DNA from: Methanomassiliicoccales archaeon LGM-RCC1
Lineage (GTDB): Archaea; Thermoplasmatota; Thermoplasmata; Methanomassiliicoccales; Methanomethylophilaceae
Direction: 5' to 3'
NCBI GenBank assembly: GCA_030168575.1
Contig: CP115555.1
Coordinates: forward strand, 1,302,001-1,366,000
Length of the DNA: 64,000 nt
Shown here: one piece after another, positions 42,355 to 50,614 of the stretch
How the letters are laid out: every line of letters begins with the position of its first letter
Numbering within the stretch: position 1 is the first letter of the stretch
Program-made: the position numbers and the translations under genes
Notes under the pieces: generated by a model
The model's input: only the letters and a program-made list of their open reading frames with translations
Databases searched by the model: none
What the model was told of the DNA's origin: nothing

Positions 42355-42501
42355 ATGGGATTGAGAGAGTTCCTTAAGAAGCACGAGACGGACAATGAAG
42401 AGGCCAGATGGGAAGAAGAGCAAGATGGCGATGGACTGAACATAGACCTCGACGCTGCAGCCAAGGCCATCAAGATGTTCAAGAACCGCAACAAGCAATG
42501 A
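42355..42501 (+). CDS. 48-residue charged small protein
   Basis: Starts MGLREFLKKHETDNEEARWE and ends KMFKNRNKQ. It is highly charged, predicted helical, without a membrane segment. The gene has a strong TATA box 34 bases before the ATG and GGTGAC seven bases before it, so it is clearly expressed as its own unit. I do not know its family. A helical DNA- or protein-binding peptide is possible. Confidence 0.72.
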   Translation: MGLREFLKKHETDNEEARWEEEQDGDGLNIDLDAAAKAIKMFKNRNKQ

Positions 42502-42552
42502 AGGACAGCAGCAAACTGTCCTCCAACCCCCTTTACTTATCTCTCCAAATTT

Positions 42553-42642
42553 TCAAGCCAGAACGGACTTGTCGTCCAGATATCTCTTCGATATGACGTT
42601 GAAATCCTTATCGAACTCATACACGAGAGGTATCCCGTTGGG
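42553..42642 (-). pseudogene. 3' remnant of a phosphoglycerate mutase gene
   Basis: On the minus strand 29 codons read PNGIPLVYEFDKDFNVISKR and on to YLDDKSVLA before TGA. They align with the C-terminus of GpmA in this window ([20 protein letters not shown]). The fragment is out of frame with, and overlaps the end of, the 42617 gene. It marks a former second gpmA joined to that gene by deletion. Confidence 0.8.
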
Positions 42643-43084
42643 GGATGATCTCGATGTCGATCCCTGCGATGTTCATCTTTCCTCCGTTGAGCTTCTCGCC
42701 GGCGTTGATTATCCCGGAATCGAAAGCGGCTCCGAAGACTCCGGAAAAGTTCTGCACCAGGTGTGCTCCCTCTCCGTCGGTGTTGTATGCGACTGCTGAC
42801 TCGGTCAAATAGTTCTTGACATCAGGGAGGAAGGAGGAACCTTCCGCGTGGTAGGATACCAGCTTTCCGACGATCTCCAGCTTGTTATCGGCCAGATACT
42901 TGGTAAGCTCCGCGATGCTGTCATGGAAGCAGGGCAGTTCGATGATGATCCCCTTTCCCTGACGGTCCAGGATGATGACCTGGTCCTCGATGGCGTCCTT
43001 GGTGCTGTATACGCGGACGTTCATGTCCCCGCATGCGATCTTCGTGATTATTCCATGTTCGAGTGTCTCTATCTGTTGTGACAT
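42617..43084 (-). CDS. Metallo-beta-lactamase-like protein, probably C-terminally truncated
   Basis: A 155-residue protein resembling the start of a metallo-beta-lactamase-fold protein seen in methanogens (strands MNVRVYSTKD, DQVIILDRQGKGIIIELPCF), but lacking the HxHxDH zinc site. The last seven residues (QRDTSRV) come from reading the gpmA remnant out of frame. The original C-terminus was therefore lost at a deletion junction near 42640. It may be non-functional or a surviving shortened protein. Upstream lies an 8-bp inverted repeat. The family call is tentative. Confidence 0.55.
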   Translation of the reverse strand: MSQQIETLEHGIITKIACGDMNVRVYSTKDAIEDQVIILDRQGKGIIIELPCFHDSIAELTKYLADNKLEIVGKLVSYHAEGSSFLPDVKNYLTESAVAYNTDGEGAHLVQNFSGVFGAAFDSGIINAGEKLNGGKMNIAGIDIEIIPQRDTSRV

Positions 43085-43315
43085 GGTTTCTCACCGATAC
43101 TAGATATCGCTATGAGTATTAGTATCGAACAGAAACTAATAAGAAATAAGAAACCAGAGGGTAACATAGTTACGCTGAGGTAACTATCGGCATGAATTCG
43201 CCGCTGGCAGAACATGGAACCACTTCGAGCGGAGCAATACAGAACGGTGATCATACGGCGAATGAGTGCCAAGTATCAGGAGATCCGCATCTGATCAGGT
43301 CCTGAGCGGGTGGAA
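43085..43315. promoter_or_regulatory. Intergenic region with two separate inverted repeats
   Basis: CGATACTA/TAGTATCG (43095-43102 and 43120-43127) lies just before the 42617 gene start. Further away ATTCGCCG/CGGCGAAT (43196-43203 and 43256-43263) encloses 52 bases and could be the terminal stem of a small RNA. A GTAAC-ATA-GTTAC palindrome stands at 43161-43173. No gene is visible. Confidence 0.4.
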
Positions 43316-44212
43316 TCATTTCCTGTTCCTGACCCCGGAGTTGTTGGTCTTCCTGACCTCCTCGTGATAGAAGTAATCGACTATGACGGGATGTCCGGGT
43401 TCCGCCCTCCCGTATGGTGTCCAGTTGTCGGTGAATGGGCAACCCAATTCCTTGGCCAGGCTCTCCGCCTTCCTTTCCTGGTCGATGAAATAGGAGCGGT
43501 CCTTCTTCGTATAGATCTCCTTGTACAGCGGAACTAAGTTAGGATATCTCTCCTCTATGTACGACAGTATATCGGACTTGAATCCTCCCCTGAGATTGAG
43601 ATTCTCCAGCCAAACCAGGTCGCATTGGTCCTTTATCCTCCTTATGATTGCTTCTATATCGGTTATCCCCGGGAAGACAGGCGAGATGAAGGTGACCGTG
43701 CGTATTCTCTCGTCGTAGAGCTTCTTCATGGCATCCAGGCGCCTCTCTATACTCATGGCCTTGTCCATGTCCGATCTGAAGGAATCGTCCAGGGTGTTGA
43801 TGGAGAAGGAAACGGTCATGCGTTCGAAACTCTTCAGCAGATCCAAGTCCCTGAGAACAAGGTCCGATCTGGTGCATATGGTGATATCGGCCTTGCTCCC
43901 GGAAAGCTGTTCGAGCAGCTTCCTCGTCCTGAGATACTTCTTCTCCTGCGGGACGTAGGGGTCCGTGACGGTACCGATCAGCACGGTCTGATTGTCGTAC
44001 TTTGAGGGGTCCACCTTCGGCCAGTCCTTGACATCCAGGAACTTTCCCCAGGGCTCGGTGTGTCCTGTGAATCTCTTCATGAACGACGCATAGCAGTATC
44101 TGCATCCGTGGGTGCATCCCGTGTACGGGTTGACCGCATAACCACCCAGCGGACCGGATGATTTGGTCATGATGTTCTTCGTCTCTATCTCCTTAACCAC
44201 TATATCGCTCAT
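43316..44212 (-). CDS. SPL-like radical SAM protein
   Basis: A 298-residue radical SAM protein from ATG 44212 (MSDIVVKEIETK); longer frames upstream are shadows. The cluster motif is CTHGCRYCYASFMKR, followed by GTVTDPYVPQEKKY and CTRSDLVLRDLD, features of the spore-photoproduct-lyase-like (Rv2578c/SplB) branch. In non-sporing organisms these act on unknown, perhaps nucleic acid, substrates. The ATG overlaps the stop of the second radical SAM gene (ATGA), forming a two-gene operon. Confidence 0.88.
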   Translation of the reverse strand: MSDIVVKEIETKNIMTKSSGPLGGYAVNPYTGCTHGCRYCYASFMKRFTGHTEPWGKFLDVKDWPKVDPSKYDNQTVLIGTVTDPYVPQEKKYLRTRKLLEQLSGSKADITICTRSDLVLRDLDLLKSFERMTVSFSINTLDDSFRSDMDKAMSIERRLDAMKKLYDERIRTVTFISPVFPGITDIEAIIRRIKDQCDLVWLENLNLRGGFKSDILSYIEERYPNLVPLYKEIYTKKDRSYFIDQERKAESLAKELGCPFTDNWTPYGRAEPGHPVIVDYFYHEEVRKTNNSGVRNRK

Positions 44213-44901
44213 AATCTCCACTCTTTCTGCCTGACCAGAAGCTCCTCGTAGGCTCTGGGAAGCTCCTGTATCATGTTCTCCTCGTCCATGATGTCTTTTA
44301 CATCCTCCTTCATGAAGACGCTGACGCCCGATTCGATGGCCGAATCGGCGATGTCCTGTATCCAATCGCGCTGCGATACGGCCTTTCCTCTGCGGTTTCC
44401 AGTCTCCGTACCGAGGACTATCCAATCGACTCCTTCGAAATCAATGTCAGATATGCGGTCGAACATCGGTTCGAAAGTAATGTGGTAGCTTCCCGCACGG
44501 ACATTCCTCCGAAGCTCCCTTATCCTGCCCTTCTCGGAATCTCTTGTGATGGTCACACCAAAGCACACGTTATCCATATCGCACCTAATCCTCAATCTGT
44601 CCGGGGATTTGGTCAGGAATATGTACTGGTGCTGCGGGTTATTCCCGACGGCATCCATGGTAGTGTCTATCCATTCCCTTTTCCAATCGGAGAGGTCGCT
44701 CATCCCGGTCATGAAGTAGATGCGCGGGCGTTTTCTGTCCAGGATCCTCAGTTTTGTCGGGAAGAACTGCGGTATCGAGAAGTCCTCCGTCACATGATAT
44801 CTTCTGACGACGGTTCTCGTATAGCAATACTCGCATCCTCTGGTGCACCCTATGACCGCGTTCAGGCACTGTATCTCCGATTTCAGGCATCTTATTGACA
44901 T
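44209..44901 (-). CDS. Phage Gp37/Gp68-like radical SAM protein (DUF5131)
   Basis: A 230-residue protein with CTRGCEYCYTR at about residue 19-29, MTGMSDLSDWKREW, IFLTKSPDRL and WIVLGTETGNRRGKAV. These are features of the Gp37/Gp68 (DUF5131) group, a short radical SAM-like family often found in phages and beside a second radical SAM protein. It precedes the SPL-like gene with an ATGA overlap, so they probably work together, possibly on nucleic acid damage or modification. Confidence 0.82.
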   Translation of the reverse strand: MSIRCLKSEIQCLNAVIGCTRGCEYCYTRTVVRRYHVTEDFSIPQFFPTKLRILDRKRPRIYFMTGMSDLSDWKREWIDTTMDAVGNNPQHQYIFLTKSPDRLRIRCDMDNVCFGVTITRDSEKGRIRELRRNVRAGSYHITFEPMFDRISDIDFEGVDWIVLGTETGNRRGKAVSQRDWIQDIADSAIESGVSVFMKEDVKDIMDEENMIQELPRAYEELLVRQKEWRL

Positions 44902-45177
44902 CGATCATGATTCCATACCCATGGAGGTTAAATAACCAATTAGCCCGGCAACCGGCTCAGACCTCTCACCTACCCTTATCTATCAGTAAGACCCATCATC
45001 CATCGCAGGAACGATGGTAGCATCCGAGCAGGATGTGAGACGCATGTGGAAAAGAAAGAGGCGTTTTTCTGCACTGTTCTGACCAACAGAGTAGATTATT
45101 TATTGTGTTTTTTTGATTCATTTCCGAACTGAGCGTGACATCTGAGATGCAGATGTTTGTTGAGTTTGGGAAATCAT
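44902..45177. other. Intergenic region with two adjacent stem-loops
   Basis: CCATCG/CGATGG (45000-45017) and GCATCC/GGATGT (45020-45036) stand side by side, followed by a T-rich stretch near 45064. They could be the core of a small RNA or a terminator region. The promoters of the divergent 44209 and 45178 genes also lie here. No gene is visible. Confidence 0.4.
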
Positions 45178-46068
45178 ATGTCGGATGAAGACAAAAGAGG
45201 CTTCGTTTTCCACTCGTCTCAGGGAGAGACGGAGCTTTCGATCGAAGAGGTAAAGCAGCTCGCAGAGCGGAACGATCCGGATGGATTGTACGCGCTCGGG
45301 ATGGCATATCTCTACGGTTGGGACATCCCCCAGGATGAGGCCTTGGGGTACAAGTATCTCGAGGAGGCATCAGATAAGGGCCAGAGCGAGGCCATGACCC
45401 TTCTGGTCAGGATGTACATGCAGGGTGAGTATGACGGCATGGATCAGGAGAAGGCCGCCAAGATGTCCATCCTGGCCGCCAAAGACGGCATCCCCGATGC
45501 CCAGCTGTACGCAGGATTGGCCTACATGGACGGCATAGCCGTCAAACAGGATTACAAGGAAGCCGTAAGGTTGTTCCGTCTGGCAGCTAACCAGGGGAAT
45601 GATGAGGCCCGCACGAATCTCGCTTTCCTCTTCCAGGAAGGTCTGGGTGTCGAGAAGGACGAATCCAAGGCATTCAAGATGTACAGGACCTCGGCCAATA
45701 ACGGCAACCTCAATGCCATGTTCCATCTTGCCATCGCCTATGAGTTCGGTACCGGTACCAAAAGGGACATCTCCAAGGCAGTGGAATGGTACGCAAAAGG
45801 CTCTGATTCCAACGATCCATTCGCCGCCGAGAGGCTTGCTTACATCTATGCCGAGGGTATCGAAGGCATCGAACCCGATGCCGACAAAGCATTCGAATTG
45901 TTCTTGAAGGCAGCCAATGCAGGCATCCCCGGAGCCATGTTCATGGTCGGCTACTGTTACGTCGGAGGGCATGGCGTATCCCCCGATGTCGAAGAGGCCA
46001 AGAAGTGGCTGAAGATGGCCGCTGACAGCGATATCCCCGAGGCCAAGGAACTGTTGGCCCAACTGTGA
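45178..46068 (+). CDS. Sel1-repeat protein
   Basis: A 296-residue protein from ATG 45178 made almost wholly of Sel1-like repeats of about 36 residues. Examples are ALGMAYLYGWDIPQDEALG, YAGLAYMDGIAVKQDYKEA, NLAFLFQEGLGVEKDESKA and MVGYCYVGGHGVSPDVEEA. No signal peptide, so a cytoplasmic scaffold. It begins a five-gene run on the plus strand that continues with another Sel1 protein, the amber coiled-coil protein, a phosphoribosyltransferase and a protease. Confidence 0.9.
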   Translation: MSDEDKRGFVFHSSQGETELSIEEVKQLAERNDPDGLYALGMAYLYGWDIPQDEALGYKYLEEASDKGQSEAMTLLVRMYMQGEYDGMDQEKAAKMSILAAKDGIPDAQLYAGLAYMDGIAVKQDYKEAVRLFRLAANQGNDEARTNLAFLFQEGLGVEKDESKAFKMYRTSANNGNLNAMFHLAIAYEFGTGTKRDISKAVEWYAKGSDSNDPFAAERLAYIYAEGIEGIEPDADKAFELFLKAANAGIPGAMFMVGYCYVGGHGVSPDVEEAKKWLKMAADSDIPEAKELLAQL

Positions 46069-46102
46069 TTTATATTGTCCAATCCATAGGGGTCTCGATA
46101 AA

Positions 46103-46759
46103 ATGGACAGCGAGAACCTCAAAGCAAGCGCAGAGGCAGGAGACGTCGAATCCCAGTACAAGCTAGGACTCAACTACATCTATGGTACGGATGTCCCTAA
46201 GGACACCACCAAGGCCGCTGAGTGGTTCAAGAAGGCGGCAGATCAGGGATACCTCCCCGCACGCAGGGAACTCGCTTTGCTCCTGGCCGCCGGTGACGGT
46301 GTCGATGTTGACATGGAGAAAGCCATTCAATACCTCTCGGAGGCAGCTGACCAGCTCGATCCCAGCGCATTGTACCACCTCGGACTCATGTATGAGGTAG
46401 GAATCGGAATCCCCAAGGATCTCCAAAAGAGCGTCAGGATGCTCGCTTACGCGGCAGAGATGGGATATCCCGGAGCGGATACAGACGCTGAGAGAGTCGA
46501 TAAGATACTCTACGACGAGAGGGTCAAGAAGCTCCGCGCCAGACCTCTCTTGCACCTCCAGATTTCCGATGTGGATGTCGAGGCTGCTTGCTGCAAGCCG
46601 ATGCTGGACCATCTCATATCCGAGGATATAGTCTTCATCGACTCCAGGACAGGCCCCGCACTTCTGGGCGAGGACAAGGACGGAATGGACGCTGTACTGG
46701 ACCACTGCCCGTTCTGCGGAGCACCTATCCAGATCATACCCCGCGACACCAAGTTCTGA
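46103..46759 (+). CDS. Sel1-repeat protein with C-terminal zinc-ribbon-like motif
   Basis: A 218-residue protein with three or so Sel1 repeats (KLGLNYIYGTDVPKDTTKA, HLGLMYEVGIGIPKDLQKS) and a different C-terminal third ending in HCPFCGAPI, which looks like half a zinc ribbon, with CC at about 178. The stop overlaps the ATG of the amber-containing gene (TGATG/ATGA arrangement), so they are translationally coupled. Confidence 0.88.
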   Translation: MDSENLKASAEAGDVESQYKLGLNYIYGTDVPKDTTKAAEWFKKAADQGYLPARRELALLLAAGDGVDVDMEKAIQYLSEAADQLDPSALYHLGLMYEVGIGIPKDLQKSVRMLAYAAEMGYPGADTDAERVDKILYDERVKKLRARPLLHLQISDVDVEAACCKPMLDHLISEDIVFIDSRTGPALLGEDKDGMDAVLDHCPFCGAPIQIIPRDTKF

Positions 46760-47235
46760 TGAATATGGACGATACGGACCAGCAGATAGAGTTCCTGAAG
46801 GAGAAGCTCTCCATTCTCAGGGAGTAGATGCCCGAGACACCTCTCGATGCCGAGAAGAAGGCCATGGAGGTAGGGCTCATAGAGGAACAGCTGGCCGAGC
46901 TCTATCAGCAGAAAGGAATGCTGACAGACGATTCTCCCAAAACATCTAACGATCTCGATTCGCTCTCAGAGGAGATCGGATCCATCACGGACGAGCTGAT
47001 GGAGATCGAGATCAAGATGCTCAAAGCGGAGATGTCCGGAGACGACAGCGAGAAGATCAAGCTTCAGCTATCCGCCAACGCACTCAAATCCAGGAGGCAG
47101 GCTCTTATCGATGAGGTTAGGAACATGAACTCCCAGACCACAGACTCGTCCGGAGATCTGGAGGCCCGCATCGCCGCTCTGGAGAAGGAGGTCAGCGACC
47201 TCAAAGCATTAATCTACCAATTAATTACGAGATGA
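46759..47235 (+). CDS. Coiled-coil protein with in-frame TAG at codon 23
   Basis: From ATG 46759, which overlaps the stop of the Sel1 gene, the frame runs 22 codons (MNMDDTDQQIEFLKEKLSIL-RE), then TAG (46825-46827), then on without break to TGA 47235, giving 158 residues. Both parts are heptad-rich helix (QQIEFLKEKL before; EEQLAELYQQKGM, ELMEIEIKMLKAEM after), so one coiled coil spans the TAG. The ATG right after the TAG has only AGGGAG three bases away. Coupling to the upstream stop favours the full-length reading. TAG likely encodes pyrrolysine. The phosphoribosyltransferase gene follows five bases later. Confidence 0.83.
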
Positions 47236-47239
47236 TACC

Positions 47240-47800
47240 ATGGAAACCAATGAGTTGGAGAAGGCCTATCTGGCCTCTAAGGTCGTGATGAAGGGTGATT
47301 ATCCCTATTTCATCAACGCCATTTCGGACGGAAACCCCTCTATCTCACGCGAGCTTCTCGACCAGATAGTCGGAAACTTCCAGAGATTGACAGACCTCGA
47401 CACCGACGTCTATCTAGCTCCGGAAGCTATGGGAATCCCCATCGCAGCTGCACTTACCATGCGCACCGGAGTTCCATTCCAGATCATCCGTAAGAGAGGA
47501 CATGGCATCCCAGAGGAGATCAAGCTGAAGAAGGCCACCGGCTACGAGACCGCCGATATGTTCCTGAGCTTCATGGAGCCGGGTACAAAGGCCATACTGG
47601 TCGATGATGTTGTCAGCACTGGAGGTACTCTGGAGGCCATCGTGAACATTTTACGTGAACACGACATCATCATCGAAAAGGCCCTCTGCGTCCTGAACAA
47701 GTGCAAGGATCTTGATGCCCTTTCCGAGAAGATAGGAATACCGATCTACACGCTCATCGATGTCGCTGTCGAGGACGGAAAACCCGTTCTCAGACAATAA
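47240..47800 (+). CDS. Archaeal purine phosphoribosyltransferase (hypoxanthine/adenine type)
   Basis: Transfers ribose-phosphate from PRPP to a purine base for salvage. 186 residues with the PRPP loop AILVDDVVSTGGTLEAIV near residue 115, the PEAMGIPIAAALTMRTG base-side loop and PFQIIRKRGHGIPEE. This is the archaeal Hpt/Apt-like form. Sitting inside a run of Sel1, coiled-coil and protease genes is unusual for a housekeeping salvage enzyme. TAA stop. Confidence 0.9.
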   Translation: METNELEKAYLASKVVMKGDYPYFINAISDGNPSISRELLDQIVGNFQRLTDLDTDVYLAPEAMGIPIAAALTMRTGVPFQIIRKRGHGIPEEIKLKKATGYETADMFLSFMEPGTKAILVDDVVSTGGTLEAIVNILREHDIIIEKALCVLNKCKDLDALSEKIGIPIYTLIDVAVEDGKPVLRQ

Positions 47801-47812
47801 GGGGGAGTAGTC

Positions 47813-48694
47813 ATGTTCGCGGATGCCTGCCAGAAAGCCATGGGATACACACGTCCGGTAGCCGTCTCGACTCGTACTCTCGACGGCACATTGCGTACGG
47901 ATATCGCTTCCTTCATAGTCGTCAACAAGGACGGTTGGGCCATTACCGCGGGCCACGTATTCGATTCCTTCGCCAAATTCCAGAGCGACAGCAAGAAGAT
48001 GGAGGAGATCGATGTGATCAATTCCGGAAGATCTCAAGGCGCAGGAAAGCTCTCCGGCGAGATAAAGAAGGACAAAACCTTCCTAACCAACCATTCATTC
48101 TGGTGGGGATGGGACGGAGTCATGTTATCCACGGTCACCATCAACCGTCAGGCGGACATCGCATTGGTGAAATTGGAGAACTTTGACCCCAAGAATGTTC
48201 CCGAGTACCCCGTGTTCGCCGATTCATCCCACATGAGGATAGGCACAAGCGTTTGCCGCGGCGGCTATCCATTCATAGAGATCACTCCCAAGTTCCTTGA
48301 GGACAGGAAGGCTTTCAGCATCCCTTCCATACCTCATGACAAGTTCTTCTACCCCATAGACGGGATATTCACCCACTACGAGGACAAGGGCAAATCGAAA
48401 GACGGCAGCCTTGACCTCAAGTACATAGAGACCTCATCAATCGGTCTGAGAGGCCAGTCTGGCGGTCCGATCTTCGATGCTCAGGGAAGGATCTACGGAA
48501 TGCAGATACTCACAGAGCACCGTGTAACCGGATTCCACCCTACTGCAGAGGTCGATGGGCAGAAGTACATCGAGACTCAGTTCATGAACGTGGGTGTCGG
48601 ACTGCATGTGGACACCATCCTTCAGCTCATGGATATGAGGAACGTCAGGTATCAGAAGGAAGGCGACGAGAGCGGTTTCAGGATCGTCGACTGA
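47813..48694 (+). CDS. Cytoplasmic trypsin-like serine protease
   Basis: A 293-residue chymotrypsin-fold protein with the catalytic triad in order: His in AITAGHVFDSF (about residue 46), Asp in ADIALVKLENF, and Ser in GLRGQSGGPIFDAQGRIYGMQ (about residue 225). No signal peptide or membrane helix, so it acts inside the cell, where regulated proteases often serve quality control or defence. GGGGGAG lies seven bases before the ATG. Last of the five co-oriented genes from 45178. Confidence 0.87.
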   Translation: MFADACQKAMGYTRPVAVSTRTLDGTLRTDIASFIVVNKDGWAITAGHVFDSFAKFQSDSKKMEEIDVINSGRSQGAGKLSGEIKKDKTFLTNHSFWWGWDGVMLSTVTINRQADIALVKLENFDPKNVPEYPVFADSSHMRIGTSVCRGGYPFIEITPKFLEDRKAFSIPSIPHDKFFYPIDGIFTHYEDKGKSKDGSLDLKYIETSSIGLRGQSGGPIFDAQGRIYGMQILTEHRVTGFHPTAEVDGQKYIETQFMNVGVGLHVDTILQLMDMRNVRYQKEGDESGFRIVD

Positions 48695-49336
48695 TCAGAA
48701 TTTATCTGAAATCTCTGACGGAGAGTTGACGTATTTCAGGCCGTGCTTGACGCAGTAATCCTCGTTCAGCTCGTAGCCGTATGTGGCTGCCAGGAAGTCC
48801 GTGCCAGAGACTTTCGATGCCCTGTAATCATCCAAACCATCGCCGATCATCACTGCTTCTTCAGGCAGCACATCCACGTCGTAGATGCACATGTCTATCA
48901 GGTCCTCTTTGACGTAGGGTATCACAAAGCTCGCTCCGTGTACGGTATCGAAGTAGTCGATAATCCCATAGTTCTCCAGCGTACTCTTTGCATACTCATC
49001 TGCCATGAGAGTGGCCAGACCAATAAGGTATCCTCTTTCCTTGAGGTCTATGAGGACTTCTTTTATGCCGTCGAACAGTTCGGACATCGCCTGTCCGAAT
49101 TCTACGTAGAATTTCGTGTAGACCTTAATGGCCTCATCGATATCTATCGTAGGATCATCTAGAATCATCCTCAGATTCTCATCGAAAGGTCCGCAAAGGC
49201 CCTCGGCGATCCTGTCGTCCGTGATGTCCATCTTGCCATAATGCTCTCCAGTCCTCTTGTAGCAGTAGGCGATACCTGGGGAAGAATTGTTGACGGTACC
49301 GTCTAGATCGAAGATCAGGAGCTTAGTATCTGGCAT
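48695..49336 (-). CDS. HAD-superfamily phosphatase (phosphoglycolate phosphatase-like)
   Basis: A 213-residue haloacid dehalogenase-type hydrolase. Motif I is FDLDGTVNNSS with the nucleophile Asp, motif II is LIGLATLMADE, and the magnesium loop is VMIGDGLDDYRAS. A helical cap lies between motifs I and II. ATG 49336 (MPDTKLLIF) is chosen over an upstream frame start at 49378. Convergent with the protease gene, with adjoining stops. The substrate is unknown. Confidence 0.9.
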   Translation of the reverse strand: MPDTKLLIFDLDGTVNNSSPGIAYCYKRTGEHYGKMDITDDRIAEGLCGPFDENLRMILDDPTIDIDEAIKVYTKFYVEFGQAMSELFDGIKEVLIDLKERGYLIGLATLMADEYAKSTLENYGIIDYFDTVHGASFVIPYVKEDLIDMCIYDVDVLPEEAVMIGDGLDDYRASKVSGTDFLAATYGYELNEDYCVKHGLKYVNSPSEISDKF

Positions 49337-49463
49337 CAGCCCTCCAATCTGCACCACTAATAAAAATCTACACGCCATTAGGTAGGATGTTGAAAGGATA
49401 GATAACGAATTAGATGTAAATAATATATCTAATAAAGCTACAAGCTAAATTAATAAAGATACA

Positions 49464-49856
49464 ATGAACAACAAACCCGTATCGAAGGAAAAACTCGTGG
49501 AACTCTTCCATAACGGGGCTATCCGCAAGCTCGAGGAACATGAGATATTCGCTATGCGTGCCAATACTAATCCGGATCGCGAGAACGTGTACTCTGAACT
49601 AAGCACCTATGCGGACATCGAATCGCGCTACTACGATATGGCCGAGCATTACTATGCTGAAAACTTCTCTTATTTCGAGAATGGATCGAACGAAGATCTT
49701 CTAGAAATGACGAAGGAGAGCGAGCTGCCTCCAAGATTGTATGCAGAGTATCTGAGGGAGATCGATCCGGCCGAGAGGCTGAATGAGAAGATCACCCATG
49801 CCTACCTCACTAATCTGAAGAAGAACATCACCAAGATAAGGGACGAGATGAGATGA
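49464..49856 (+). CDS. Hypothetical helical protein, first of a two-gene unit
   Basis: A 130-residue, charge-rich and predicted helical protein that I do not recognise. It starts in AT-rich DNA containing AGCT-motif words (49430-49460) and its stop overlaps the ATG of the amber gene downstream (ATGA). The two are therefore translated together and are probably functional partners. No membrane segment or motif. Confidence 0.65.
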   Translation: MNNKPVSKEKLVELFHNGAIRKLEEHEIFAMRANTNPDRENVYSELSTYADIESRYYDMAEHYYAENFSYFENGSNEDLLEMTKESELPPRLYAEYLREIDPAERLNEKITHAYLTNLKKNITKIRDEMR

Positions 49857-50614
49857 TCTACGATTCGGATGAATGTGCTGTAATCGAATCTATCCGGAAC
49901 CGCAAGAGTTCTGAGCGCGTCATATACAACAGCATGGAGTTCCTTCCACCTTCTTTCATTTCCGCTATGGACTGTCAGATGCAACTGGATCTGTCGAGAT
50001 GCGATGCGATGCTCAGGATAGCAAAGAACGATTTCTCGAATCTTGACGAGGATCTCATTGCCCTGGCCCCTCACCCCATCTAGCTTCCTGTAGAATTGCA
50101 CCAGCATTACATGGAAAGCCTGACGGAAGAGGACATGCGTATGGAATCTGCATTCGTCGCTTACTGCAACATAGGCATCGGCGCATACTATCATTTCTCC
50201 ATGGCGCAGAAATGGTCCGAGGAGATATTGGCGGGGAGCAAAGCAGTATCATATTCCGATTTCATGGCGCTCCAGCGTCTGAGCGAATTACTGAGGATTG
50301 CAGGAGAGCGTTGCGATTTGATGAAGGATGAAACGGATCTGCCGTATGTCGAAGCAGGCCGGTATATCGAATGTATGCTCGATGAATGCAGCATCCTCAT
50401 GAGGACTCATCTGTCCAAGATAGTTACGATGGATGAGCTGTGCTATCATTTGGATTTCAGGGAGTATGTTGATGTCGATGCATTCAACAAGTTATTCCTT
50501 CCTGATTATGCACCGGAGGTACGCAGAGATATAATCGCTTTCCAGAACAAATTTGCTGCAAGAGGCGATATCTTGTATGCTTTGCTCATCGTTTCTGCTA
50601 AGATGCAGCTATAA
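49853..50614 (+). CDS. Hypothetical helical protein with in-frame TAG at codon 77
   Basis: From ATG 49853, in an ATGA overlap with the preceding gene, 76 codons are followed by TAG (50081-50083) and 176 more codons in the same frame to TAA 50614, giving 253 residues. The second part has no ribosome site and no ATG until 50111, and its composition (FSMAQKWSEEILAGSK, RLSELLRIAGERCDLM) matches the first part's helical style. A single gene read through TAG is the best model. I do not recognise the family. A long AT-rich convergent region follows. Confidence 0.75.

Noticed and set aside
44213-44425. 70-residue N-terminal extension of the SPL-like radical SAM protein
   Set aside because: Arg/His/Gly-rich frame-shifted reading of the upstream radical SAM gene; the ATGA overlap fixes the start at 44212.
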